A DNA stretch of 15,657 bases, from the NCBI RefSeq assembly GCF_022712295.1, contig NZ_JALAGT010000082.1, forward strand, positions 1 through 15,657, read 5' to 3'. Positions 6,340-12,340 of the stretch are shown here, piece after piece. How positions within the stretch are numbered: the first letter of the stretch is position 1; each line of letters begins with the position of its first letter. The stretch comes from Galactobacter sp. (GTDB lineage Bacteria; Actinomycetota; Actinomycetes; Actinomycetales; Micrococcaceae). Under the pieces are notes generated by a model that ran no database searches, was not told the origin of the DNA, and saw only the letters and a program-made list of their open reading frames with translations. The position numbers and the translations under genes are program-made.

Positions 6340-7276
6340 CGCGGCGGCGGATGATCTCCTCCACCGCCTGCGGCAGCACGTCTTGCAACTTGCCCACGAT
6401 CCCGAAGTCCGCGATCTCGAAGATCGGGGCGTCCTCGTCGGTGTTCACGGCGACGATGGTTCCTGCCTGACGCAGGCCGACCACGTGTTGCACGGCACCG
6501 GAGATGCCCGCGGCAACGTACAGGTCCGGAGCCACCGAACGCCCGGTCTGTCCCACCTGGGACTCGTGACCGATCCAGCCCTCATCGGCGGCGACGCGCG
6601 AAGCGCCGATGGCTGCGCCAAGCGCATCGGCCAGCTGCTCCACGGCCGTGAAGTCACCTTCGGTGCCGCGGCCTCCTGCCACGACCACGTCTGCGGTCTC
6701 CAGATCGGGGCGTCCTCCTGCCGAGATCGGCGTGCGCGCGAGCAGCCGCGCCGCAGCGGCGGGTGCCTCGATGGGGAGCGGGTACAGTTCAGCGGGCCCG
6801 GCCCCCTCACTCGTCGCGGCAGCTGAGGCTCCCGGGAGCACCGTGACATAGGCGGTGGCGGTGGTGGGCCGCACCACCGTGTACCCGGTGCCGGAGAGCA
6901 CCGGCTTGGACACGCTCAGATCGGGCGCCACCGTCTGGGCCCCCGTGATGATGGCGGAACCGTCCAGCGCGGCGGCGCGGGCCACCACCTCGGTCTCAGC
7001 GGGCTGTGCCGGTGCAAGGACCACTCGGGCCTCGAGCTCCGCAGCGGCGGTGCGCAACAATTCGCCTTGCCCAACGGCAAGGCTCTGGTCCACATCCCCC
7101 TCCGCAACGATCACGTGGGACACACCGAGATCTCCCAACGCCGCAAGGGCCTCGGCGGACGGTGTGGAGCCGGAGACCACCATGAGGTCTCCCAGAAGGG
7201 TTCCCAGGCCGACCAGTTCCCTGGTCTGGGTGGACAACGGCGTCTGGATCGAGTCCAGGTAGACGATGCTGCTCAT
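6335..7276 (-). CDS. etfA: electron transfer flavoprotein, alpha subunit
   Basis: This 313-aa protein is the FAD-holding subunit of the ETF heterodimer, which takes electrons from acyl-CoA and other dehydrogenases and passes them to the respiratory chain. The C-terminal FAD domain is well preserved: GGRGTEG (201-207), SRVAADEGWIGHESQVGQTG (226-245), then DLYVAAGISGAVQH (251-264) and NTDEDAPIFEIADFGIVG (278-295). The N-terminal half is the weaker conserved nucleotide-fold domain. ATG 7276 starts 5 bp after the etfB stop, and the A/G-rich stretch AGGGGG inside the etfB end serves as ribosome site, so expression is coupled. No ETF-quinone oxidoreductase or dehydrogenase gene is in the window. 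The length is normal for EtfA. Confidence 0.95.
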   Translation of the reverse strand: MSSIVYLDSIQTPLSTQTRELVGLGTLLGDLMVVSGSTPSAEALAALGDLGVSHVIVAEGDVDQSLAVGQGELLRTAAAELEARVVLAPAQPAETEVVARAAALDGSAIITGAQTVAPDLSVSKPVLSGTGYTVVRPTTATAYVTVLPGASAAATSEGAGPAELYPLPIEAPAAAARLLARTPISAGGRPDLETADVVVAGGRGTEGDFTAVEQLADALGAAIGASRVAADEGWIGHESQVGQTGRSVAPDLYVAAGISGAVQHVVGLRQAGTIVAVNTDEDAPIFEIADFGIVGKLQDVLPQAVEEIIRRRG

Positions 7277-7281
7277 GGTGC

Positions 7282-8166
7282 TCAGGCCCCCTGCTCGGGT
7301 TCGATGGTCCGGGTTGCTGCGCTGGGCATCCGGGTTGCTGCGCTGGGCAGCAGCCCGCGCTGGTCCAGGAAGTCCACGAGCGCCAGTCCGGCCTCGCCGT
7401 CGTCCACAATGGTGCGCCCTCCCTGGCGGGTGGGGACCGTTCCGGCCTCCACCACGGTGGTGGCGGAACCGGAGCGGCCGACGCCGGCTGCGTCGAGCCC
7501 CAGGTCCTGCAGGGACAGGGTGTCGAGCGGCTTCTTCCGTGCGGCCATGATGGCCTTGAAATTGGGGTAGCGCGGCTGCGTGTACTGATCCGTCACGGAC
7601 ACGACCGCAGGCAGATCCACCTCAAGATCATCCACATGGGTGGCAGTGGACCTGCGCCCGCGCAACCGCGCTCCTGAGGCGTCGAGTTCCAGCTGGTCCG
7701 CGAGCGTCAGCTGCGCCCAGCCGAGTCGAGCGGCCAACATCGACGGGATCACGCCGGTCTCCGCATCGGTGGACGCCATGCCGGTGATGACGACGTCCGG
7801 CGCCAGACGCCGCACGGCGGCGGCCAGCACCACGGAGGTGGCCTGCGCGTCGGATCCGGGCAGGGCGTCGTCGGACACGAGGACACCGGCGCTCGCTCCG
7901 ATCTGGAGGGCCTTCTTCACCGCGGCGGAGGCTGCGGACGGGCCCATGCTCAGCGCCGTGACCTGAAGGTCCTTGCCGTCCCCGTGTGCCTCGGCGAGGC
8001 GTAGTCCGGCCTCGAGCGCGTACTCGTCCAGCTCCGACAGCACGGACTCCGAACGATCCAGGCGATAATCCTCGTCGGCCGGCCCCAAGGACCTGGGGAA
8101 CTGGGGGTCCGGGGTGTACTTGACCAGGACCAACACCTTCAGGGGTGTCCCGTCTGTCGTTGGCAT
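7282..8166 (-). CDS. etfB: electron transfer flavoprotein, beta subunit
   Basis: This 294-aa protein is the AMP-binding partner of EtfA. It shows the family features VLVLVKYTPDP (11-21), SELDEYALEAGLRLAEA (44-60), the nucleotide-site region ITGMASTDAETGVIP (127-141) and the EtfB signature VTDQYTQPRYPNFKAIMAAR (191-210). It is longer than the usual 250-265 aa because of a C-terminal tail containing a duplicated segment, LPSAATR/MPSAATR (273-286), made by a 21-bp tandem repeat. ATG 8166 is preferred over ATG 8238 because GAGGAAGG stands 6 bases upstream and the protein then begins just before the first conserved strand. It is the first gene of the etfB-etfA operon, divergent from pspA. Confidence 0.95.
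   Translation of the reverse strand: MPTTDGTPLKVLVLVKYTPDPQFPRSLGPADEDYRLDRSESVLSELDEYALEAGLRLAEAHGDGKDLQVTALSMGPSAASAAVKKALQIGASAGVLVSDDALPGSDAQATSVVLAAAVRRLAPDVVITGMASTDAETGVIPSMLAARLGWAQLTLADQLELDASGARLRGRRSTATHVDDLEVDLPAVVSVTDQYTQPRYPNFKAIMAARKKPLDTLSLQDLGLDAAGVGRSGSATTVVEAGTVPTRQGGRTIVDDGEAGLALVDFLDQRGLLPSAATRMPSAATRTIEPEQGA
7309..7350. repeat. 21-bp tandem duplication in the etfB 3' end
   Basis: Two head-to-tail 21-base units (7309-7329 and 7330-7350) differ only in their last base. The length keeps the frame and duplicates seven residues (PSAATR plus one variable position) near the EtfB C-terminus. Confidence 0.9.
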
Positions 8167-8172
8167 GTTCCG

Positions 8173-8180
8173 CCTTCCTC
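8173..8180 (-). promoter_or_regulatory. ribosome binding site deciding the etfB start
   Basis: Read on the minus strand this is GAGGAAGG, 6 bases before ATG 8166. The longer in-frame start at 8238 would place this site inside the coding region. Confidence 0.7.
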
Positions 8181-8236
8181 GTGAGCAGCGCAGCGGATGA
8201 ATCGGGGTCTGTTCTCCCGCCTCCGCCACCGTCTCC

Positions 8237-8267
8237 ATGCTAGTCAGTCATCAGCCTAGAGGTTCAA
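8237..8267 (-). promoter_or_regulatory. possible etfBA promoter
   Basis: On the minus strand, TTGAAC (8262-8267) and TAGCAT (8237-8242) are separated by 19 bases, slightly wide for a housekeeping sigma factor (18 if TGAACC is taken as the -35). It would give a leader of about 65 bases. The rest of the 287-bp gap 8167-8453 holds the palindrome at 8313 and pspA signals. Confidence 0.3.
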
Positions 8268-8312
8268 CACGCATGACTTCCTTGGCCCGATCGGGCTCCT
8301 TCATAGGTTCCA

Positions 8313-8325
8313 CCAGGATTCCTGG
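8313..8325. promoter_or_regulatory. 13-bp palindrome upstream of pspA
   Basis: CCAGGA and TCCTGG form perfect 6-bp arms around one T, in the gap between the divergent etfB and pspA genes, just before a TTGACC hexamer at 8332. It is a candidate operator; the regulator is unknown. Confidence 0.35.
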
Positions 8326-8453
8326 GTACCGTTGACCTCAGGACCGGTTCGCTCTGTGTCCGGCCATACCCATCGAAGACGGCGCTCCGACGCGGCCCTA
8401 CGACCGTGTGGATGTGCTGGCCCCAAGTTCACCAGAGGAAAGCAGGAGAAACC

Positions 8454-9263
8454 ATGGCGAAGAAGCAGTCGATCTTCAGTCGGATCGCCACCCTGACCAA
8501 GGCCAACATCAACGCCCTCCTGGACTCCGCGGAGGACCCGCAGAAGATGTTGGACCAGATGGTCCGTGACTACACCAACAACATCGCGGAAGCGGAACAG
8601 GCCGTCGCCCAGACCATCGGCGACCTGCGGATGCTGGAACAGGACCACGCCGAGGACGTCCGCGCGGCACAGGAATGGGGTCAGAAGGCCCTCGCCGCTT
8701 CCACCAAGGCGGACCAGCTGCGCGCCGAGGGAAACACGGCGGACGCTGACAAGTTCGACAACCTGGCCAAGGTCGCCCTCCAGCGGCAGATGAGCGAGGA
8801 GAACGAGGCCCGCTCTGCCGAACCGACCATCGCGTCGCAGACCGAGGTCGTGGAGAAGCTCAAGACCGGCCTGAACGGGATGAAGTCCAAGCTGACCGAG
8901 CTGAAGTCCAAGCGCAACGAGCTGGTCTCCCGCGCCAAGACCGCTCAGGCCCAGACCAAGGTCAACGACGCCTTGAAGTCCATCGACTTCATGGACCCCA
9001 CCTCCGAGGTGGCTCGATTCGAGGAGAAGATCCGCCGCGAGGAGGCCCGGGTCAAGGGCCAGCAGGAGTTGGCGGCCTCCACCCTTGATGCGCAGTTCGA
9101 CCAGTTGCAGGATCTGGGCGAACAGACCGAGGTGGAAGCTCGGCTGGCAGCCCTGAAGGGCGGTTCGGCACCCCGGGCCAGCCTGGAGTCCTCCTCGGCC
9201 GCCACGCCGTCCTCCCTCGAGAACGAGACCGAGCTGTCCGTGGACTACTCCAAGGGTCAGTGA
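8454..9263 (+). CDS. pspA: PspA/IM30 family phage-shock protein
   Basis: This 269-aa peripheral membrane protein belongs to the PspA/ESCRT-III superfamily, which polymerises on the inner face of the cell membrane to protect it under stress. The amphipathic N-terminal helix (about 1-23, SIFSRIATLTKANINALLD) is followed by the conserved EDPQKMLDQMVRDY (27-40) and a long coiled coil to about 220, rich in Ala, Glu and Lys. Residues 236-269 form a Ser/Ala-rich tail longer than in enterobacterial PspA. ATG 8454 has AGGAG (8444-8448) 5 bases upstream, which excludes the ATG at 8406. It stands alone, with no pspB, pspC, pspF or clgR in the window. It ends before a strong hairpin shared with the convergent Zincin_2 gene. 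Confidence 0.93.
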   Translation: MAKKQSIFSRIATLTKANINALLDSAEDPQKMLDQMVRDYTNNIAEAEQAVAQTIGDLRMLEQDHAEDVRAAQEWGQKALAASTKADQLRAEGNTADADKFDNLAKVALQRQMSEENEARSAEPTIASQTEVVEKLKTGLNGMKSKLTELKSKRNELVSRAKTAQAQTKVNDALKSIDFMDPTSEVARFEEKIRREEARVKGQQELAASTLDAQFDQLQDLGEQTEVEARLAALKGGSAPRASLESSSAATPSSLENETELSVDYSKGQ

Positions 9264-9272
9264 ACTCGGCGG

Positions 9273-9300
9273 GCCGGTACCGGTTCGCCGGTACCGGTTC
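9273..9300. repeat. 14-bp tandem repeat, each unit holding palindrome CCGGTACCGG
   Basis: GCCGGTACCGGTTC occurs twice without a gap (9273-9286, 9287-9300), 10 bases after the pspA stop. Since CCGGTACCGG is its own reverse complement, the two copies (9274-9283, 9288-9297) can also pair with each other across TTCG, giving a 10-bp stem with a four-base loop in RNA. Confidence 0.85.
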
Positions 9301-9318
9301 GAGTGCCGACCCGCAACG

Positions 9319-9364
9319 ACGACGGGGCCGTCCCGAGAGATTTCTCTCGGGGCGGCCCCGTCGT
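9319..9364. terminator. strong bidirectional terminator hairpin between pspA and the Zincin_2 gene
   Basis: Arms 9319-9340 and 9343-9364 are complementary over 22 positions with only one G-U pair (9331/9352). A short TTT/CGT run follows on the plus strand. It lies between two convergent genes and ends 11 bases before the Zincin_2 stop, so it can serve both directions. Confidence 0.85.
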
Positions 9365-9375
9365 TTCGTGGACTC

Positions 9376-10863
9376 TCAGCCTCGGGGCTGGTCTCCTGGG
9401 GTGTCGCCCTCGTCGCCCTCGTTGTCGCCGTCCTCATGGTCGGTCGGCTCCTCCGGCTGCTTGGGCCCGTCCAACCAGGCGGACAGCGCAGCATCGAAGT
9501 CCTCGTCGCTTGCACCGATCAGTGCGCGGCGGGCAAAGAATCCTTCCGGGTCCTCCAGGTCCTCCGCGGTGGGGACCAGCGCCTGCTCCAGCCACAGGTC
9601 GTCACGCCACTGCGTCCCCTTCTGAGACGCGATGGCTTCCCAGAGCGCGGAGGCCTCGCGGGCCTTACGCGGACGTAGCTGCAGCCCGATCAGGCCCTGG
9701 AACGTCTGCTCGGCCGGGCCACCCAGCGCGCGGCGGCGCCGCAACGTCTCCCGCAGCGCGGGGGCCGACGGCAGGTGGTCCGCTGCCGCCGTCACCACGG
9801 CATCCACCCAGCCCTCCACCAACGCCAGGATGGTCTCCAGTTTCTCCAGCGTGGCCTGCTGGGCCGGCGTGTTCTTGGGCTCCAGGCCACCGGAGCGCAT
9901 GATCTCCTGCAGCTGTTCCGGATTGGTGGGGTCGATCCCCTCGAGCCGGTCACGGATCTCCGAGGTGTCGATGCTGATGCGAGCGGCGAAGTCCCTCACC
10001 AAGGACACGATGTGCTCGTTCAACCACGGCGCCGCACGGTAGAGCCGCTGATGGGCGGACTCACGCAGGGCGAGGTAGAGCAGCACCTCCTGCTTGGGAA
10101 GTTCCAGACCGTCGCCGAAAATGTCGATGTTCTGTGGGACCAGGGCGAAGCCCTTCCCTGCCAGCGGAAGGCCGGCGTCGGTTCCGCCCAGGACCTCACC
10201 GGACAGTGTTCCCACCGCGCGACCCAGCTGAGCGCCGAAGAGCGCGGAGCCCATGGAACGCATCACGCCGCCGAGCTGCGAGACCATACCCAGGACCTCC
10301 GGTGGTACCTGCGCACCGGTCTCCTGGTCCAGCTGCTGCTTGATGGTCTCCTCGACCGAGGCCGCCGCGCTGGTCGCGACCGGTTCGGCCAGCACCTGCC
10401 ACTGCGGCAGCGTGGATTCGACCCACTCGCTGCGGGTCATGGCTCGCACAGGAGTGGAATCCGACGTGAACTCCGTGGCCGCATCCAACCAGAGATCGGC
10501 GAGCCTCGAGGCCTCCACGACGTCGCGCAGTGCGGTGTGGTCAACGGCGGCAGAGTCCCCCATGGCTTCCTTGGCCGCGTCCTTGGCCAGCTCCCAGGAC
10601 ACCGGGGAGGCGGCTCCCGCACCGGCCGACGAGGCCATGGCGCCGAAGAAACTCTGGAGCTGACCGAACATGGCCTGCAGCTGGGACGGATCGAAGCCGT
10701 CCTGATCGTCGCCGGGCGCGCCGGACCCACCTGGCGTGCCAGGCATTCCCGGCATGCCCGGGATCCCAGGACCGCCCGCTCCGAAGAGCTTGCCGAAGAG
10801 TTCGGAGAAGGGATCCTTCGGGTCCTCGTCGTCAGGGTCGGGGCGTGAAGAGTTCTCGGCCAT
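9376..10863 (-). CDS. Zincin_2/DUF2342 family protein (putative zinc-dependent metalloprotease)
   Basis: This 495-aa protein belongs to the actinobacterial DUF2342 family, annotated as putative hydrolases or zinc-dependent metalloproteases; activity is unproven as far as I know. The N-terminus (1-60) is acidic and then has a Gly/Pro-rich collagen-like run (30-51). The core includes ALFGAQLGRAVGTLSGEVLG (207-226), LVPQNIDIFGDGL (241-253) and KQEVLLYLALRESAHQRLYR (257-276) followed by AAPWL. The expected HEXXH zinc motif reads REXXH here (267-271): Glu and the second His are present, the first His is Arg. The last 30 residues are acidic. There is no signal peptide, so it is cytoplasmic. ATG 10863 is chosen because a promoter places the transcript start there; GTG 10869 is one base from the -10 box. 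It is divergent from the PDZ-S16 protease gene. Confidence 0.85.
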   Translation of the reverse strand: MAENSSRPDPDDEDPKDPFSELFGKLFGAGGPGIPGMPGMPGTPGGSGAPGDDQDGFDPSQLQAMFGQLQSFFGAMASSAGAGAASPVSWELAKDAAKEAMGDSAAVDHTALRDVVEASRLADLWLDAATEFTSDSTPVRAMTRSEWVESTLPQWQVLAEPVATSAAASVEETIKQQLDQETGAQVPPEVLGMVSQLGGVMRSMGSALFGAQLGRAVGTLSGEVLGGTDAGLPLAGKGFALVPQNIDIFGDGLELPKQEVLLYLALRESAHQRLYRAAPWLNEHIVSLVRDFAARISIDTSEIRDRLEGIDPTNPEQLQEIMRSGGLEPKNTPAQQATLEKLETILALVEGWVDAVVTAAADHLPSAPALRETLRRRRALGGPAEQTFQGLIGLQLRPRKAREASALWEAIASQKGTQWRDDLWLEQALVPTAEDLEDPEGFFARRALIGASDEDFDAALSAWLDGPKQPEEPTDHEDGDNEGDEGDTPGDQPRG

Positions 10864-10870
10864 AGCCACG

Positions 10871-10899
10871 AGATTACCTGGCCATCGGCCTGGTGTTCA
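10871..10899 (-). promoter_or_regulatory. leaderless promoter of the Zincin_2 gene
   Basis: On the minus strand TGAACA (10894-10899), 17 bases, then TAATCT (10871-10876) form a good sigma-70-type promoter. ATG 10863 follows the -10 box after 7 bases, so the mRNA would be leaderless. Confidence 0.65.
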
Positions 10900-10933
10900 G
10901 GGCGGTTCGCTGTCGGCTCACCCTCGACTGGCC

Positions 10934-10939
10934 TACCCT
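10934..10939 (+). promoter_or_regulatory. possible -10 box for the PDZ-S16 gene
   Basis: TACCCT matches the loose actinobacterial -10 pattern TANNNT and lies 72 bases before GTG 11012. No convincing -35 is visible. Confidence 0.25.
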
Positions 10940-11011
10940 GGGGTTGTCCTTCTTCCATGCGCTCGGGGCTCACACAGTCTCAGCACCACGTCTTCAACGG
11001 AGCCTTCCCCA

Positions 11012-12127
11012 GTGACCCAGCCTCCCGCCGCGCCCTCCTCCCGTCCCCGCGGCCGGATCTCCGCATTCAAGAGCATCAACAAGACCACCGTCATCGGAGC
11101 GTGCACCTTCCTGCTGTGTATCGGCGCCGTGGTGGCACCGAGTGCCTACGTCGTTGAGGGCCCCGGTCCCGCGGTCAACACGCTGGGAGAGGACCCCACC
11201 AGCGGTGACAACGTCATCCAGGTGTCCGGCACCAAAACCTATCCAACCGAATCCGAGCTGTCCCTGACCACGGTGTCCGTCGCAGGCGGTCCAGGACGAT
11301 CCATCAGCGGAACTCAAGCACTGTGGGCCTGGATCGACGGATCCGAGGACCTCAAGCCACGCGAGTACGTCTACCCGGCAGGCACCACCTCGCAGCAGCA
11401 GGACCAAGAGAACGCCTTGGCCATGACGAACTCGCAGCACACCGCGACCGCAGCCGCACTGACCGAGCTGGACATCGATTTCAGCACCCGACCCGTGGTG
11501 GCCGGTTTCGCTGCCGACCTCAACAAGGACGTACTGAAGCCGAAGGATGTCATCACCTCCGTGGCCGGCACCAAGGTGACCGGATACGAGCAGGTCCCGG
11601 ATGCGGTCAAGGCATCAACAGGCAAGAGCATCGGCCTGACCGTGGAACGCGGCGGCAAGAAAGTGGAGGTGAGCGCCGAGGTCGGTACCGCGGAGACCGA
11701 GGACGGCACCAGGCAACGCAGCCTGGGCATCTTCATCACCCCCGATTACGACTTCCCGTTCAAAGTCGATTTCGGGTTGCAGGACATCGGGGGTCCCTCG
11801 GCCGGCACCATGATGGCGCTGGGTCTGATCGACAAGCTGACCGAGGGTTCTCTGGCAGGAGACGCCAAGGTGGCAGGCACGGGAACCGTCACGGACAACG
11901 GTGAGATCGGGGCCATCGGGGGTATTCCGCAGAAGGTGGTCGGCGCTCGCAAGGCGGGAGCCACCGTGTTCCTGGCTCCCGAGGCCAACTGCGCGGAACT
12001 GAACGGACGTGTACCGGACGGCATCACGGTCTACTCGGTCTCCACCGTTCATGACGCACGGGAGATCCTGGAGAAACTCAGCGGCAAGGGAGGCCCATCG
12101 CTCGTCGGGGACCAGCGCTGCGGCTGA
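11012..12127 (+). CDS. membrane-anchored PDZ domain and Lon-type (S16) serine protease
   Basis: This 371-aa protein resembles the YlbL/Rv3194c family. A single N-terminal membrane helix (about 26-48) anchors it, with the rest predicted outside the membrane. A PDZ-like domain spans about 150-225 (PVVAGFAADL, then DVLKPKDVITSVAGTKV). The C-terminal Lon-type domain keeps the Ser-Lys dyad: S263 in DIGGPSAGTMMALGL and K308 in AIGGIPQKVVGARKAGATVF, 45 residues apart, close to Lon. There is no ATPase domain, so it is not Lon itself. The start is GTG 11012, with GGAG (10999-11002) 9 bases upstream; the open frame reaches back to 10736 but overlaps the divergent gene. It probably processes exported or membrane proteins; substrates are unknown. 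Confidence 0.85.
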   Translation: MTQPPAAPSSRPRGRISAFKSINKTTVIGACTFLLCIGAVVAPSAYVVEGPGPAVNTLGEDPTSGDNVIQVSGTKTYPTESELSLTTVSVAGGPGRSISGTQALWAWIDGSEDLKPREYVYPAGTTSQQQDQENALAMTNSQHTATAAALTELDIDFSTRPVVAGFAADLNKDVLKPKDVITSVAGTKVTGYEQVPDAVKASTGKSIGLTVERGGKKVEVSAEVGTAETEDGTRQRSLGIFITPDYDFPFKVDFGLQDIGGPSAGTMMALGLIDKLTEGSLAGDAKVAGTGTVTDNGEIGAIGGIPQKVVGARKAGATVFLAPEANCAELNGRVPDGITVYSVSTVHDAREILEKLSGKGGPSLVGDQRCG

Positions 12128-12268
12128 GCCGGCTCCGGCGCGCTCGCGCGCGACCCGCGGCGAAGGTGCCATGGTCGACGGCGGTGGGCGCCTCCGTCGG
12201 ACATGGCACGACTCCCGCTGAACCGGTGAGCGAGTTCCCACGGTTCGCACAGGCAACACTTGGCCTGG

Positions 12269-12316
12269 CAGAATGGATCGGACGCGCACCCTGACCCATG
12301 GGTGTAGCCCGTACAC
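12269..12316 (+). promoter_or_regulatory. possible promoter and small inverted repeats before the UPF0182 gene
   Basis: CAGAAT (12269-12274) could be a -10 box, with TTCGCA (12244-12249) a poor -35 at 19 bases. Downstream lie the 10-bp palindrome ACCCATGGGT (12294-12303) and GTGTA-N5-TACAC (12302-12316). They sit where a repressor could act or in the 5' leader. Confidence 0.25.
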
Positions 12317-12329
12317 AGGCGTAACAAGT

Positions 12330-12334
12330 GAGGA
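12330..12334 (+). promoter_or_regulatory. ribosome binding site supporting the TTG start
   Basis: GAGGA stands 6 bases before TTG 12341. The nearby GTG at 12328 is out of frame, so the rare TTG codon is the best-supported start. Confidence 0.65.
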
Positions 12335-12340
12335 TCGCCC

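Noticed and set aside
8307..8329. SigB/SigF-like promoter (GTTC ... GGGTAC) before pspA
   Set aside because: The spacing is 13 bases instead of about 15-17 and the -35 is imperfect; too weak to list.
8301..9515. 404-codon minus-strand open frame opposite pspA
   Set aside because: It is low-complexity antisense to a clear PspA and runs through a terminator hairpin.
9775..10848. 357-codon plus-strand open frame opposite the Zincin_2 gene
   Set aside because: It has no recognisable domain and a composition typical of the antisense of a GC-rich gene.
10736..11011. Upstream extension of the PDZ-S16 protein
   Set aside because: It would overlap the divergent Zincin_2 gene and its promoter; GTG 11012 directly precedes the membrane anchor and has a GGAG site.
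12128..12165. GC-rich self-complementary stretch after the PDZ-S16 gene as a terminator
   Set aside because: Alternating GC bases pair in several weak ways and no T-run follows.
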